Source: Mesobacillus zeae
GTDB taxonomy: Bacteria; Bacillota; Bacilli; Bacillales; Cytobacillaceae
Direction of reading: 5' to 3'
DNA: 64,000 nucleotides
NCBI RefSeq assembly: GCF_003570705.1
Contig: NZ_QWVT01000008.1
Coordinates: 372,001-436,000 of the forward strand
In this document: positions 19,174 through 29,811 of the stretch, one piece after another
How positions within the stretch are numbered: the first letter of the stretch is position 1
Layout: every line of letters starts with the position of its first letter
Notes under the pieces: generated by a model
Seen by the model: the letters and a program-made list of their open reading frames with translations, nothing else
What the model was told of the DNA's origin: nothing
The model's database searches: none
Made by a program: the position numbers and the translations under genes

Positions 19174-21369
19174 ATGCTAGAGTCAAAAATATCAAGGCGT
19201 GGATTTATCAAGGCATCAGCCACTACAGCTGCCTTGGCATCAGCGGGGACAGTGGGTTTCCAAAGCTGGACGAGCGAATATGTAAAGGCTGGCGGCCAAA
19301 CAAAAATCACCGAAATACCGAGTACTTGCAATGGATGTTCCAGCAAGTGCGGCATCATTGGCCATGTAAAAAACGGCCGTCTGTGGAAATTGAGCGGCCA
19401 TCCTGACCATCCTTATGCGAAAGGAAAGATATGTGCGAGGGGACACGGGTATGCCACTCTGGTTTACTCGAAGGAAAGGCTCACTCAGCCGCTAAAAAGA
19501 GTGGGAAGCGAGAAGTTCGAACCCATTTCATGGGAACAGGCTTACAAGGAAATTGGTGAAAAGTTAAATGCCATTATCAAAAAACACGGGCCTGAAGCTA
19601 TATCCTTGACTGAAGACCCGCGCGCTTCTGGGAAAATTTACTCACCAAGATTTCTCCATGCGCTAGGTTCCCCAAACTATTACACACACCATGTTGTTTG
19701 TTCCAACTCCAGGGACGCAGGGTTCTTCCATACCCTTGGCGTAACTTCAACAAGCGCCGATATCAGTTCAAGCAAATATATCATGTTCATCGGCCGCAGC
19801 TATGGTGACGCAATCAGGCCTAGCTCGGTGCAATCTCTTGTAGAAGCAAAGGAGAACGGCGCGAAAATCGTCATGGTCGACCCGCGGCTGAATAACACCT
19901 GCAACCTCGCGACAGAATGGCTTGCCATTCGCCCAGGTATGGATCTGGCGATGGTGCTCGCTATGTCGCATGTCCTTATCCGGGAGAACCTTCACGATGC
20001 AGAATTTATCAAAAATTACAGCATCGGGTTCGAAGAGTACAGCAAAGAACTCAAAAAATATACGCCGCAATGGGCAGAAAAACTGACCGGCATTTCTGCA
20101 GATACGATTGAACGGATTGCCATCGATATGGGAAAAGCAAAACCAAAGGCATTGATAGAACAGTCATGGCGCGGAGCATTTGGGTGCAACTACGAAAACA
20201 GTACTGAAACAGGACGGGCCGTAGCTTTATTCAATGCCATGCTCGGTAATATCCAGCAAAAAGGCGGCAGTATTATTACGACAAAACCGGAGCTTGGAAA
20301 GCTGGATCCTGTAAAGCATCCAAGCCCAAAAGAGCCTGAATTCAAAAAGGCAGGGCAGGATGAATTTCCTCTCGCCTACGAAGAGCAGGGTGTAGCCACC
20401 ATTGTTGCCAAACTAGCAATGGAAGGGAAAATGAAGGCAGCCATTTACAACCATTCCAATGCTGCTCTCGGCTACGGTAACCCTAAATACATGAAGGAAG
20501 CGCTCTCGAAAATGGATCTGGTTGTTACGATCGATGTCCAAATGTCAGAGACTGCACTTCTATCAGACTATGTTCTGCCGGATGTGACTTATATTGAAAG
20601 AGATGAAGCAGTTGAAGGTTTATCTGGCAAAACTCCAGGATTGGCTTTGAGACAGCAAATGGTGGAGAAAGTTCATCCGAAAACAAAACCAATCGATATC
20701 ATTTACACCGAGCTTGCTAAAGCATGCGGCATTGGCCAGTATTTCAATTTCACTCTCGACGGGCTCAATGAACAAATGCTTGCACCTACAGGGGTATCTT
20801 ATAAAGAGCTTCGTGAAAAAGGTGTCATCATGTTCGAGGATAAAGCGATTGTACCGGGAACGATGCCTGAGCTCAAGACTCCATCGAAAAAAGTGGAATT
20901 CTATAGCGAAACATTCAAAAAAGCAGGTTTCTCGCCAGTCGTTCGCTGGGTGGAACCTAAGGTAAGCCCAAGCGGGGAATCGTTCCGTTTGATTACCGGA
21001 AAGCAGGCTATCCACAGTCATACTCAGACTGCCAATGTTCCTATCCTGATGCAAATTTCAAAGGATTACGATCTCGAGAGGATATGGATGAACCCTGCCC
21101 GTGCGAAAAAGCTTGGCATCAAGGACGGGGACATGGTGGAAGTGAAATCGAGTGAGGCAACAAGCAAGGTACGCGTAAAGGTAACCGAGAGGATCCATCC
21201 CGAGGCTATTTTTGTCCCAAGCCACTACGGTATCACATCGAGCTATTTGAAAACGGCAAAAGGCATAGGCTTTGGCTTTATGGAGCACGTACCGTTCGAT
21301 TTTGAAGCTTGGAGCGGAGCGGGAAACATCCATGAGGTGATCGTAACAGTGAGGAAGGTGAGAAGCTAA
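19174..21369 (+). CDS. Tat-exported Mo-bisMGD oxidoreductase, PsrA/PhsA-like catalytic subunit
   Basis: A 731-residue DMSO-reductase family enzyme. The twin-arginine signal SRRGFIK (residues 7-13) is followed by a hydrophobic segment. C52, C55, C59 and C87 form the [4Fe-4S] site. The Mo ligand position is C176 (HHVVCSNS), a cysteine and not selenocysteine, which fits the polysulfide/thiosulfate reductase group more than DMSO or nitrate reductases. A C-terminal molydop-binding domain begins near residue 605. It likely reduces an external acceptor such as polysulfide, thiosulfate, tetrathionate, selenate or arsenate; the sequence does not decide which. AAGGAGGG lies nine bases before the ATG. 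Confidence 0.88.
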   Translation: MLESKISRRGFIKASATTAALASAGTVGFQSWTSEYVKAGGQTKITEIPSTCNGCSSKCGIIGHVKNGRLWKLSGHPDHPYAKGKICARGHGYATLVYSKERLTQPLKRVGSEKFEPISWEQAYKEIGEKLNAIIKKHGPEAISLTEDPRASGKIYSPRFLHALGSPNYYTHHVVCSNSRDAGFFHTLGVTSTSADISSSKYIMFIGRSYGDAIRPSSVQSLVEAKENGAKIVMVDPRLNNTCNLATEWLAIRPGMDLAMVLAMSHVLIRENLHDAEFIKNYSIGFEEYSKELKKYTPQWAEKLTGISADTIERIAIDMGKAKPKALIEQSWRGAFGCNYENSTETGRAVALFNAMLGNIQQKGGSIITTKPELGKLDPVKHPSPKEPEFKKAGQDEFPLAYEEQGVATIVAKLAMEGKMKAAIYNHSNAALGYGNPKYMKEALSKMDLVVTIDVQMSETALLSDYVLPDVTYIERDEAVEGLSGKTPGLALRQQMVEKVHPKTKPIDIIYTELAKACGIGQYFNFTLDGLNEQMLAPTGVSYKELREKGVIMFEDKAIVPGTMPELKTPSKKVEFYSETFKKAGFSPVVRWVEPKVSPSGESFRLITGKQAIHSHTQTANVPILMQISKDYDLERIWMNPARAKKLGIKDGDMVEVKSSEATSKVRVKVTERIHPEAIFVPSHYGITSSYLKTAKGIGFGFMEHVPFDFEAWSGAGNIHEVIVTVRKVRS

Positions 21370-21905
21370 TGGCACGTTATGGAATGATGATAGACACAAG
21401 GAAATGCGTGGGCTGCTATGCCTGCAGGGTAAGCTGCCAGATGCAGAATGAGCTTCCTGTCGAGGAATCTTTCATACATTTTTATGAAAAAGAAACCGGT
21501 GTTTTTCCTAACGTAAAGAATGAAATCATCCCGGTCCAGTGTCAGCATTGCGAGGATGCCCCTTGTGTGAGCGTTTGCCCAACTAAAGCTACGTATACAA
21601 CCGAGGACGGAATCGTTCTGGTCGATGAGGATAAATGCATTGGCTGTAAATACTGTATGGTAGCCTGCACTTACGGTGCGAGGACACAGAGCCACAAAAC
21701 CGGCGTCGTGGAGAAATGCCGTTTCTGCGCCGAGCTTGTCAAAGAAGGGAAACAGCCAGCCTGTGTCAGCACCTGTATAAGCAATGCAAGGATCTTCGGT
21801 GATCTTGATGACCCGAACAGCGATGTATCCAAAGCAATTGTCAAGTATAATGCCAAACCATTAAGACCAGATCTTGGTAAATCAAAAATCTATTACGTGA
21901 GGTGA
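21369..21905 (+). CDS. 4Fe-4S electron transfer subunit, PsrB/DmsB/NrfC-like
   Basis: A 178-residue protein with four cysteine groups: CVGCYACRVSC (13-23), CQHCEDAPCVSVCP (58-71), CIGCKYCMVAC (90-100) and CRFC...CVSTC. This is the standard four-cluster wire between the NrfD quinol site and the Mo subunit. It has no signal peptide and is probably exported bound to the Tat-dependent subunit. Its ATG overlaps the upstream stop (TAATGG). Confidence 0.92.
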   Translation: MARYGMMIDTRKCVGCYACRVSCQMQNELPVEESFIHFYEKETGVFPNVKNEIIPVQCQHCEDAPCVSVCPTKATYTTEDGIVLVDEDKCIGCKYCMVACTYGARTQSHKTGVVEKCRFCAELVKEGKQPACVSTCISNARIFGDLDDPNSDVSKAIVKYNAKPLRPDLGKSKIYYVR

Positions 21906-21911
21906 GTTCAG

Positions 21912-22808
21912 ATGATTTGGGGAACCATTATTGCCGCTTATTTGTTTTTGGCGGGTTTAAGTGCAGGGGCCTATTTGACATCGTCGTATGTAGCCCGTAA
22001 GTATCCGGAGGCGAAAGCAGTGAGGATTACCGGCAGGATCATCAGCCCTGTGCTAATGGCAATCGGACTGCTGCTGCTGATCCTGGATGCAGAAGCAGGT
22101 TTAAAGCATCCCCTCCGCTTTATTTACCTGTTCACAAATTTTAATTCAGTGATGACAATCGGTACTTATTTCATCAGCTTTTTCATGCTAGCAGCAGCAT
22201 ACACAGCATTGATGGAAATTTTGAAAAAGGAAACAAACAAATATGTTGAGTATGCAGGTATGCTGTTTGCTGTAGCAACAGCCATTTACACAGGCTTCCT
22301 GATTGGTGTTGTAGCTGCCGTGCCGATCTGGAATACAGCCATCCTGCCAATCCTGTTTGTTGTTTCGGCGATGTCAACAGGAATTGCAGGAACCATGCTT
22401 GTAGCTTCATTTTACGATAGCAAAGCTGTGCACAGGATGCTTGGAGTGAAGAAAATTCACCTTGGATTGCTCAGTGCTGAAGTATTCCTGATTTTCACTA
22501 TGTTTTTGGTCACATCCTACTCGAATGAATCTGCGGCTGAATCGGTTGCAACGCTTGTGTCAGGCGAATACAGCACCATTTTCTGGATAGGTCTCATTCT
22601 TGTCGGACTCGTTCTGCCAATTGCAGTAGAATCTTTTGAGTTATACAATGATAAAAAAATGAAAGAGACAGAAGCTGGCATCATGATGGCAGCAGCAGGG
22701 CAAGGTGGAATAGCCGGAACCCTCGTAACCGAATCATCAGTGCTTGTCGGCGGATTCATCCTTCGATTCCTCCTGCTGGCGGCAGCAGTCCCTGTTCCTT
22801 TCTTATAA
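21912..22808 (+). CDS. NrfD/PsrC-family quinol-interacting membrane anchor
   Basis: A 298-residue polytopic protein with about eight hydrophobic segments. It completes the three-subunit complex (catalytic, Fe-S, anchor) that takes electrons from menaquinol. It starts six bases after the Fe-S subunit ends. A long terminator follows. Confidence 0.9.
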   Translation: MIWGTIIAAYLFLAGLSAGAYLTSSYVARKYPEAKAVRITGRIISPVLMAIGLLLLILDAEAGLKHPLRFIYLFTNFNSVMTIGTYFISFFMLAAAYTALMEILKKETNKYVEYAGMLFAVATAIYTGFLIGVVAAVPIWNTAILPILFVVSAMSTGIAGTMLVASFYDSKAVHRMLGVKKIHLGLLSAEVFLIFTMFLVTSYSNESAAESVATLVSGEYSTIFWIGLILVGLVLPIAVESFELYNDKKMKETEAGIMMAAAGQGGIAGTLVTESSVLVGGFILRFLLLAAAVPVPFL

Positions 22809-22822
22809 AAATCCCGAAAAAC

Positions 22823-22861
22823 GAGAGGCAGTCTCAAGAATACTGAGACTGCCTCTTTTTT
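22823..22861 (+). terminator. Terminator of the molybdoenzyme operon
   Basis: GAGGCAGTCTCA / TGAGACTGCCTC perfect 12-bp stem, seven-base loop, six T. Confidence 0.96.
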
Positions 22862-23001
22862 GTGTGTGAAAAAGACTTGGAAACATGTCGACGTTTTCAC
22901 TCAATGTTAAAATCTATGCCGGGAAATGGGTTGATTACACGCTAAAATAAGTAGAGAGCTACACAAATTGAACGACCACTTGTCGTTGCGGAGTAGATTA
23001 C

Positions 23002-24018
23002 ATGGAATTTCCTGTTATGTTATTTGAAGAAATTATCAGCCGCTTGCCCGAGGGGATTATTATTATGGATAAAGCTCGGACTATCCTTTTTATGAACGAG
23101 TCAGCCCAAAATATGACAGGCTGGAAAAAAGGAGAGCGTGTTCCATACTGTGCGTACTGCCAGCAACGGATGACAAGTACGGATGAAGACTTCTGCATCA
23201 TGACGGCAGATGACCCAATTCCTTTTTTTTATTCAAACTTGGCCGTTTCTTCAGGTGAAGAAAAATTTGAAATGTCGTTGAAAAAAATCATGCACGAAAA
23301 AGAGAAATTCTTCTTTCTTCGTCTGAGTCGCCCAGTTAAGAATGAAAATAGTGAAAAAGCAAAATTTCATGAACTGCTTGTGCAGGAGACAATGCTTGCG
23401 CAGGAAGCGGAGCGGAAGAGGATTGCTCGCGAGCTCCATGACCATATCGGGCAGAGTGTTTACAGTATTTTTCTTGGTCTTGAGGGAATTAGGAATCATC
23501 TTGACCATGAACGCTATGAAAACCATCTCGACAACATGGTTAATGTAATGGACAGAACCTTGTCTGATATTAAGCGCATGACTAAATCACTGAGACCCGA
23601 TACGCTAAATCACTTGGGGATAAAGGATGCACTTCGCGAGGCTGTGGTTGATTGGATGGAATTATACCGAATTGAAATTGAACTCGAACTGGACATCGAG
23701 GGAGAGGAACATTTTGACCGGGAGAAGATTTTTCAGTTTTTTCGAATCCTTCAGGAAGGTGTGCGGAATGCAGTTATGCATGGAGAGGCTAGCCAGATTT
23801 CCATTGAGCTTAAATCATTTGGAAGCCAAGTATTCTTCTATATTTATGATAACGGAAAAGGCTTTGACACGCTCATCGGGAAATCGGGAGGGCTTGGTCT
23901 CAGGCATATGTATGAGCGCAGTAGGATTCTCGGGGGCGATATCAGGTGGTCCAGCAAGGAAGGCGGACCAACAAAAGTGGACGGGTACGTCTCAATCGAA
24001 AAAGTAGATGGGGGATGA
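23002..24018 (+). CDS. NarL-type sensor histidine kinase with cysteine-bearing PAS domain (NreB-like)
   Basis: A 338-residue cytoplasmic kinase with no membrane span. An N-terminal PAS domain (about 5-110) contains C50-x2-C53-x11-C65. The dimerisation and phosphoacceptor helix is ERKRIARELHDHIGQ (HisKA_3; His near residue 150), and a HATPase_c domain has NAVMHG and DNGKGFD...GGLGL. NreB of staphylococci senses oxygen with a PAS [4Fe-4S] cluster held by four cysteines with the same 2- and 11-residue spacings; here the fourth position (68) is Thr. The regulator gene overlaps or abuts it. It sits directly behind the Mo operon, so oxygen or redox control of that operon is a reasonable inference. 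Confidence 0.88.
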   Translation: MEFPVMLFEEIISRLPEGIIIMDKARTILFMNESAQNMTGWKKGERVPYCAYCQQRMTSTDEDFCIMTADDPIPFFYSNLAVSSGEEKFEMSLKKIMHEKEKFFFLRLSRPVKNENSEKAKFHELLVQETMLAQEAERKRIARELHDHIGQSVYSIFLGLEGIRNHLDHERYENHLDNMVNVMDRTLSDIKRMTKSLRPDTLNHLGIKDALREAVVDWMELYRIEIELELDIEGEEHFDREKIFQFFRILQEGVRNAVMHGEASQISIELKSFGSQVFFYIYDNGKGFDTLIGKSGGLGLRHMYERSRILGGDIRWSSKEGGPTKVDGYVSIEKVDGG

Positions 24019-24022
24019 AGAT

Positions 24023-24649
24023 ATGAACTTGATGATAGTGGATGACCACGAAATTGTCCGGGATGGTTTGTCTTTGCTTTTGGAGCAATCCTTTTGCATT
24101 GATTCGATCCTTTATGCCTCGGAAGGCTATGAAGCCATCAAGCTTGCCGAAACATTTTCGGCGGATCTTGTCCTACTGGATGTTTCCATGCCCGGCGGCC
24201 TTGATGGTATTTCAACGCTTGAGAAAATGAGGCAGCTCTTACCAAATGCCAAAATTGCCATTTTTTCCATGCATGATGATATTGGCTGCCAGCGGCAGGC
24301 ATATGAAAAGGGAGCAGATGGCTATCTTGTCAAACAGCTGAAGCGAGAAGAACTTATCCATTCCCTTGACCAAATCCTTGCGGGTAGAAAAGTGTTCAGC
24401 AGCACAGTTCTCGATGAAGATACTGGTGCGGGGACATTCATTGATTTAGACCTTCCCATTTCGAAGCGTGAAAAAGAAGTATTCATTTTGACGGTAATGG
24501 GCTATTCACAGAAAGATATCGCTGAAAAGCTGGACATATCCGTGAAGACGGTCGAGAACCACCGCCAAAACATTGGTGAAAAACTTGGTACACACAAGCG
24601 TTACGACTGGGTTGATACTGCTAGAAAATACCAATTGTTCAGCGTGTAG
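24023..24649 (+). CDS. NarL/NreC-type response regulator
   Basis: A 208-residue protein: receiver domain with VDDHE at the start and the phosphoacceptor Asp in LLDVSMPGG near residue 50, and a C-terminal LuxR-type HTH (SKREKEVFILTVMGYSQKDI). ATG 24023 is chosen; GGGGGATGAAG before it is a better ribosome site than exists for the in-frame ATG at 24008, which overlaps the kinase stop. It pairs with the upstream kinase. Confidence 0.9.
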   Translation: MNLMIVDDHEIVRDGLSLLLEQSFCIDSILYASEGYEAIKLAETFSADLVLLDVSMPGGLDGISTLEKMRQLLPNAKIAIFSMHDDIGCQRQAYEKGADGYLVKQLKREELIHSLDQILAGRKVFSSTVLDEDTGAGTFIDLDLPISKREKEVFILTVMGYSQKDIAEKLDISVKTVENHRQNIGEKLGTHKRYDWVDTARKYQLFSV

Positions 24650-24696
24650 AGTTGCGGAGGAAGACATCCTTTTTTTAAAAATAATTTGATGAAGAA

Positions 24697-24735
24697 AAAA
24701 CCGGCAGCATTCCTTGTGAGGGCTGCCGGTTTTGT
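24697..24735 (+). terminator. Terminator of the two-component system
   Basis: AAAACCGGCAGC / GCTGCCGGTTTT, 12-bp perfect stem, 13-base loop, symmetrical A and T tails. Confidence 0.92.
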
Positions 24736-24777
24736 GTTATTAGCGTAATTAAGCGGGTTTTAGTTCGAAAATATTCC

Positions 24778-24791
24778 TTTAAGCGCTTAAA
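24778..24791. other. Perfect 14-bp palindrome in the mutS upstream region
   Basis: TTTAAGCGCTTAAA is self-complementary. It lies about 150 bases before the mutS -10. It could be a protein site, but no family is recognised. A small ACATCC-caataa-GGATGT hairpin follows near 24818-24835. No gene is visible in the 345-base gap. Confidence 0.4.
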
Positions 24792-24939
24792 ACGCTCCAA
24801 ACACCAAGATAGAATGACATCCCAATAAGGATGTGCAAAGGAATCAATCCTCGCTAAACATGTTATCGAATTGCATAAATTGTGGTGCAGGAAAAGAAAC
24901 CCTGCGTGATTTTATGCGTCTCTCGAAAAAGCGTAAATA

Positions 24940-24948
24940 TGTTATAAT
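24940..24948 (+). promoter_or_regulatory. Extended -10 promoter of mutSL
   Basis: TGTTATAAT has TGN plus a perfect TATAAT, 46 bases before the mutS start. No good -35 is present, which is typical of extended -10 promoters. Confidence 0.6.
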
Positions 24949-24994
24949 AGATTCTTAGAAAAACCTATGAATACAGTTGATGATGGAGGATTTT

Positions 24995-27664
24995 ATGGCA
25001 GCTTATACGCCTATGATACTGCAATACTTACAAATTAAGGCAGACTACCAGGATGCCTTTTTATTTTTCCGCCTTGGAGATTTTTATGAAATGTTCTTTG
25101 ATGATGCCCTGAATGCCTCAAGAGAGCTTGAAATCACTCTGACGAGCAGGGACGGTGGCGGGACAGAAAAGATCCCGATGTGCGGGGTGCCTTATCACTC
25201 AGCTGCTGGATATATTGACCAGTTGATTGCCAAAGGATACAAAGTGGCTATATGTGAACAAACGGAAGACCCGAAGGCGGCCAAGGGAGTCGTCCGAAGG
25301 GAAGTTGTCCAGTTGATCACACCAGGGACGATGATGGAAGGCCGCGGCTTAAATGAAAAAGAGAACAATTTCATCGCCACTGTTACCGAATTTGAAGGCG
25401 GCTGTTATGGTTTTGGAACAACCGATTTGTCAACAGGAGAAAGCAGGATGACTCTTGTGAAAAGTCCTGAAGAACTTCTGAATGAACTATCGATTGCCGG
25501 AGCCAGGGAAGTGGTTTTGTCCAGCTCAATGCCTGAAATTCTGACAAAAAAAATGAGGGAGCGTTCTGTTCTTGCTTTTTCCTGCGAGGATGATTTAAGC
25601 ACACGTGAAGGTGACGCTCCGCTTCTATCAGATCTTAAAGATGAAAGGCTGAGGATCACTGCGGCCAGGCTCTTAAACTATCTTCACCGCACACAAAAAA
25701 GAAGCCTCGACCACCTGCAGCCTGTCGCTGTATATGAAATCCAGCAATACATGAAAATTGATTACTATTCAAAACGGAATCTTGAGCTTACAGAAACCAT
25801 CCGCTCGACGTCGAAAAAAGGGTCGCTCCTTTGGCTGCTTGATGAAACCAAAACAGCGATGGGCGCAAGACTGCTGAAGCAGTGGATCAACCGTCCGCTA
25901 ATTAGCACGAAGGAAATTGGCCGACGTCAGGAAATCGTGGAGCTTTTCATCACGAGCTACTTTGAGCGCCATGACCTTCGTGAACAGTTGCGCGAAGTGT
26001 ACGACCTTGAACGGCTGGCAGGCCGCGTCGCATTTGGGAATGTGAATGCAAGGGACCTCGTCCAGCTGAAAAAGTCGCTTCTTCAGGTTCCTGCCATTAG
26101 CCGGACGCTTTTAACATTGAATAATGAGGAAGCCAAAATGCTTGCTGAGAGGCTTGACCCCTGTGAAGAACTATCCACCCTCCTTGAACAGGCTGTCGTT
26201 GAAAATCCGCCGATTTCCCTGAAGGAAGGCAACATTATCAGGGATGGCTACGACAGTGAGCTTGATAAATTCAGGGATGCGAGCAGGAACGGAAAAGCAT
26301 GGATGGCGGCCCTTGAACGGCAGGAACGCGAAAAGACTGGAATTAAATCGCTAAAAATCGGCTATAACCGTATTTTTGGCTATTATATTGAAGTGACAAG
26401 AGCCAATCTTCACCTTCTGGAGGAAGGCAGGTATGAGAGAAAGCAAACACTATCGAACGCGGAACGGTTTATTACCCCCGAGCTGAAGGAAAAGGAAGAA
26501 CTGATTTTACAGGCTGAGGAAAAAATCGTTGAAGTGGAATATGGGATTTTCGTTTCAATCAGAGAGCGTGTGAAGGAGTACATACCTCGCTTGCAGTCTT
26601 TGGCCAAGGCAGTCAGCGAACTCGATGTGCTGCTTGGCTTCGCTGAACTTAGCGAGCAGCGCCGTTATATGAGGCCGGAGTTCTCTGCCGAACGGAAGCT
26701 CGTGCTTATGGATGGACGCCACCCTGTAGTCGAGAAAGTAATGGATGCTCAGGAGTATGTGCCAAATGACTGTTTCATGGACAGCGACCGCGAATTACTG
26801 TTGATTACAGGTCCGAATATGTCTGGTAAAAGCACATATATGCGGCAAATTGCCCTGACAGCCATCATGGCCCAAATCGGCTGTTTTGTACCGGCAACCC
26901 AAGCAGTCCTCCCAGTGTTCGACCAAGTGTTCACAAGAATTGGCGCTGCGGACGATCTTGTCTCCGGGCAAAGTACGTTCATGGTCGAAATGCTTGAAGC
27001 GAACAATGCTATCGCCAACGCAACGGAAAACAGCCTGATCTTGTTTGATGAAATCGGCCGTGGCACTTCCACGTATGATGGGATGGCCCTTGCCCAGGCA
27101 ATCATTGAATACATCCATGACAGAATTGGCGCAAAGACATTGTTCTCAACACATTATCACGAACTGACGACACTTGATGAGGAGCTCTCCCATCTGAAAA
27201 ATGTCCATGTCAGTGCAGTCGAACAAAATGGGAAGGTTGTTTTCCTTCATAAAATAAAAGATGGAGCAGCGGATAAAAGCTATGGCATCCATGTAGCGCA
27301 GCTAGCAGACCTTCCGGCCGACCTTATCAGCAGGGCTGCGGAAATCCTGGCAGCCCTCGAGATGAGCGAGAATGTCAGCAGTACGGGCAGCGAAGTTGCT
27401 AAGCCTAAAATGTCTGGACCTGAAGTAACAGAGTCCAAACTCGCTGAGCCGCAAATACAAAGGCCCGAAATTCAGGAAACCACCGAGGCTGCCGAAGTGC
27501 AGTTATCCTTCTTTGATGACGAAAAGCCAATAGTAAAAAAAGAGACTTTCGGTAAACAGGAGAAACGGGTTCTTGGAAAGCTGGACCAGCTTGATATTTT
27601 GGATATGACGCCGCTTCAGGCGATGAATATGCTTTATGAACTGCAGCGAACTTTGAGAAAATAG
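24995..27664 (+). CDS. mutS: DNA mismatch repair protein MutS
   Basis: An 889-residue mismatch-recognition ATPase. The mismatch-binding domain has [15 protein letters not shown] (the F-x-E wedge of MutS I) near residue 35. The ATPase domain has Walker [10 protein letters not shown] and the [14 protein letters not shown] Walker B/signature. Near the C-terminus VQLSFF fits a sliding-clamp-binding motif (QLSLF type), after a Pro/Glu-rich linker that looks internally repetitive. ATG 24995 follows GGAGGA; upstream in-frame TTG/ATG codons would overlap that site. Confidence 0.97.
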   Translation: MAAYTPMILQYLQIKADYQDAFLFFRLGDFYEMFFDDALNASRELEITLTSRDGGGTEKIPMCGVPYHSAAGYIDQLIAKGYKVAICEQTEDPKAAKGVVRREVVQLITPGTMMEGRGLNEKENNFIATVTEFEGGCYGFGTTDLSTGESRMTLVKSPEELLNELSIAGAREVVLSSSMPEILTKKMRERSVLAFSCEDDLSTREGDAPLLSDLKDERLRITAARLLNYLHRTQKRSLDHLQPVAVYEIQQYMKIDYYSKRNLELTETIRSTSKKGSLLWLLDETKTAMGARLLKQWINRPLISTKEIGRRQEIVELFITSYFERHDLREQLREVYDLERLAGRVAFGNVNARDLVQLKKSLLQVPAISRTLLTLNNEEAKMLAERLDPCEELSTLLEQAVVENPPISLKEGNIIRDGYDSELDKFRDASRNGKAWMAALERQEREKTGIKSLKIGYNRIFGYYIEVTRANLHLLEEGRYERKQTLSNAERFITPELKEKEELILQAEEKIVEVEYGIFVSIRERVKEYIPRLQSLAKAVSELDVLLGFAELSEQRRYMRPEFSAERKLVLMDGRHPVVEKVMDAQEYVPNDCFMDSDRELLLITGPNMSGKSTYMRQIALTAIMAQIGCFVPATQAVLPVFDQVFTRIGAADDLVSGQSTFMVEMLEANNAIANATENSLILFDEIGRGTSTYDGMALAQAIIEYIHDRIGAKTLFSTHYHELTTLDEELSHLKNVHVSAVEQNGKVVFLHKIKDGAADKSYGIHVAQLADLPADLISRAAEILAALEMSENVSSTGSEVAKPKMSGPEVTESKLAEPQIQRPEIQETTEAAEVQLSFFDDEKPIVKKETFGKQEKRVLGKLDQLDILDMTPLQAMNMLYELQRTLRK

Positions 27665-27682
27665 ATGAAATGAGGTGGAGAT

Positions 27683-29680
27683 ATGGGGAAAATCAGACAG
27701 CTTGACGATGGTTTGTCTAATAGGATTGCGGCCGGGGAGGTCGTGGAACGGCCAGCCTCGGTCGTCAAGGAACTGGCTGAAAACTCCATTGACGCCGGCA
27801 GCACCGTGATAGAAATAGAAGTCGAAGAAGCGGGCCTGGCTAAAATCAGGATTACCGACAATGGGGACGGAATTATGGAAGAAGATGTTCCCACGGCCTT
27901 CTATCGCCATGCCACAAGCAAAATCAAAGATGAAAACGATTTGTTCCGGATCCGGACACTGGGCTTTAGAGGGGAGGCGCTGCCGAGTATCGCCTCAGTC
28001 TCTAGGCTTGAAATGAAGACATCTACGGGCATGGATGCCGGAAACAGAATCATGATTGAAGGAGGAACAGTATCTTCCTTCGAAAAAGCCGATAGCCGAA
28101 AAGGAACGGACATCACAATCACGGACCTTTTTTACAATACACCCGCACGGCTGAAATATATGAAGACCGTCCATACAGAGCTGGGTAATATCACTGATGT
28201 TGTCAACCGCCTTGCGCTCGCCCATCCCGAGGTGGCCTTCCGCCTCGTGCATAATGGCCGCAAGCTGCTCCAGACGAACGGAAGTGGAGACGTGCGCCAA
28301 GTCCTTGCAGCGATTTACGGCATGAATATCGTCCGGAAAATGGTGCCGGTTACCGCCGAATCACTTGATTTTTCAATTAGTGGGTGGATTACGCTGCCTG
28401 AATTGACAAGGGCTTCGCGGAATTATATTACGACGATGGTCAATGGACGTTTTATCAAAAATTACCCGTTGGTAAGAGCAATCCAGGAAGGGTGCCATAC
28501 TTTGCTGCCAATCGGCCGCTTTCCTGTCTCCATGATGGATATTAAAATGGATCCTATCCTTGTCGATGTAAATGTCCATCCAGCAAAATTGGAGGTCAGG
28601 CTCAGCAAGGAACAAGAACTTACAAGGCTTGTCTCGGAGTCTGTTGCCGCAGCTTTTAAAACTCGTGAGCTGATCCCGGCTGGTTTTACTGCCAAAGCCC
28701 GCGAAAAAGAGAGAACGGAACAGGCGTATCTTGAACTCGATCATGCAGAAGGCGATGCTGTGCCTATGCCTGTGCCGCCCCCCCCCTATCGGCATGTCCC
28801 GGGCACGGGTGGGGAAGCAGTGATAACCAGGTATGAGCATAGCACTCCACCAGGCAGGCCAGAAGTGGAGAGCACAAGGCATGATGAAACCGCCAGAGGA
28901 GATATGACACAGTACAATGACTTCTCCGGCAATGCTTGGTCGACAGCGGACCAGATTGAAAGTTCGTCTGCTTTTGAAGTGGAAGAAGTCAGGGAAACGG
29001 GTCAGGATCATTTTGACACGGAAAAGGCGATACAGGAATCAAGCTCTGATGCTGGCACTTCGCGTTTGCCGGGTGAGGTGGCAGACAGTATTCCTTCCCG
29101 GGTCCCGGCGTTATACCCGATTGGCCAAATGCATGGTACGTATATCCTTGCCCAAAATGAAAGAGGATTGTATCTCATTGACCAGCATGCTGCACAAGAA
29201 CGGATCAAGTACGAATATTTTAGGGAAAGAGTCGGAATGGTAGCAGACGAGCTTCAAGAACTGCTCGTGCCACTCACTTTCGAATACTCTGCAGATGAAT
29301 GTCTGAAAATCGAGGAATATACTCATGAGCTGGAGAAAGTCGGCGTTTTTCTTGAGCCATTCGGCCATAACGCCTTTATCGTGCGCTCCCATCCGCAGTG
29401 GCTGCCTCGCGGTGAAGAAAAAGAATTGATAGAAGAAATGATCGAGCAGCTCCTCGCGATGAAAAAAGTCGACATTCACAAGCTGCGGGAAGAAGCAGCA
29501 ATCATGATGAGCTGCAAAGCCTCTATCAAGGCAAACCGCCATTTACGTAACGATGAAATCCAGGCGCTCCTTGATGAGCTCAGAAGCTCGTCAGATCCAT
29601 TTACCTGCCCGCACGGAAGGCCGATCATCGTTCATTATTCAACATATGAACTTGAAAAAATGTTTAAAAGAGTCATGTGA
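27683..29680 (+). CDS. mutL: DNA mismatch repair endonuclease MutL
   Basis: A 665-residue protein with an N-terminal GHKL ATPase ([23 protein letters not shown]). A linker of roughly 130 residues with low conservation follows. The C-terminal endonuclease domain has [21 protein letters not shown] and CPHGRP, the metal-site motifs of nicking MutL proteins in bacteria without MutH. The linker makes it somewhat longer than B. subtilis MutL. It begins 18 bases after mutS with a GAGGTGGAG ribosome site. Confidence 0.96.
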   Translation: MGKIRQLDDGLSNRIAAGEVVERPASVVKELAENSIDAGSTVIEIEVEEAGLAKIRITDNGDGIMEEDVPTAFYRHATSKIKDENDLFRIRTLGFRGEALPSIASVSRLEMKTSTGMDAGNRIMIEGGTVSSFEKADSRKGTDITITDLFYNTPARLKYMKTVHTELGNITDVVNRLALAHPEVAFRLVHNGRKLLQTNGSGDVRQVLAAIYGMNIVRKMVPVTAESLDFSISGWITLPELTRASRNYITTMVNGRFIKNYPLVRAIQEGCHTLLPIGRFPVSMMDIKMDPILVDVNVHPAKLEVRLSKEQELTRLVSESVAAAFKTRELIPAGFTAKAREKERTEQAYLELDHAEGDAVPMPVPPPPYRHVPGTGGEAVITRYEHSTPPGRPEVESTRHDETARGDMTQYNDFSGNAWSTADQIESSSAFEVEEVRETGQDHFDTEKAIQESSSDAGTSRLPGEVADSIPSRVPALYPIGQMHGTYILAQNERGLYLIDQHAAQERIKYEYFRERVGMVADELQELLVPLTFEYSADECLKIEEYTHELEKVGVFLEPFGHNAFIVRSHPQWLPRGEEKELIEEMIEQLLAMKKVDIHKLREEAAIMMSCKASIKANRHLRNDEIQALLDELRSSSDPFTCPHGRPIIVHYSTYELEKMFKRVM

Positions 29681-29689
29681 AAAAAGTAG

Positions 29690-29731
29690 GAGGTATTCCC
29701 GCCAAAAACGGGGCGCCTCTTGCTTTTTTTT
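29690..29731 (+). terminator. Probable terminator of mutSL
   Basis: Imperfect GC-rich hairpin (GGAGGTATTCCCG with CGGGGCGCCTC) then an eight-T run. Confidence 0.65.
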
Positions 29732-29811
29732 AGGTTGCTGCCTGCGCTTACAGGGGAAGACAGCTGAGTTAAGCTGATTATTTATTGGACTTAATATCAG
29801 AGGTTTTGCAG

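Noticed and set aside
19174-21369. Selenocysteine in the molybdoenzyme, suggested by selC in the same window
   Set aside because: The Mo-ligand position is an ordinary cysteine codon (residue 176) and the frame has no internal TGA.
28373-29011. 212-codon minus-strand frame across mutL
   Set aside because: Lies inside conserved MutL coding sequence and has the composition of a reverse-complement shadow.
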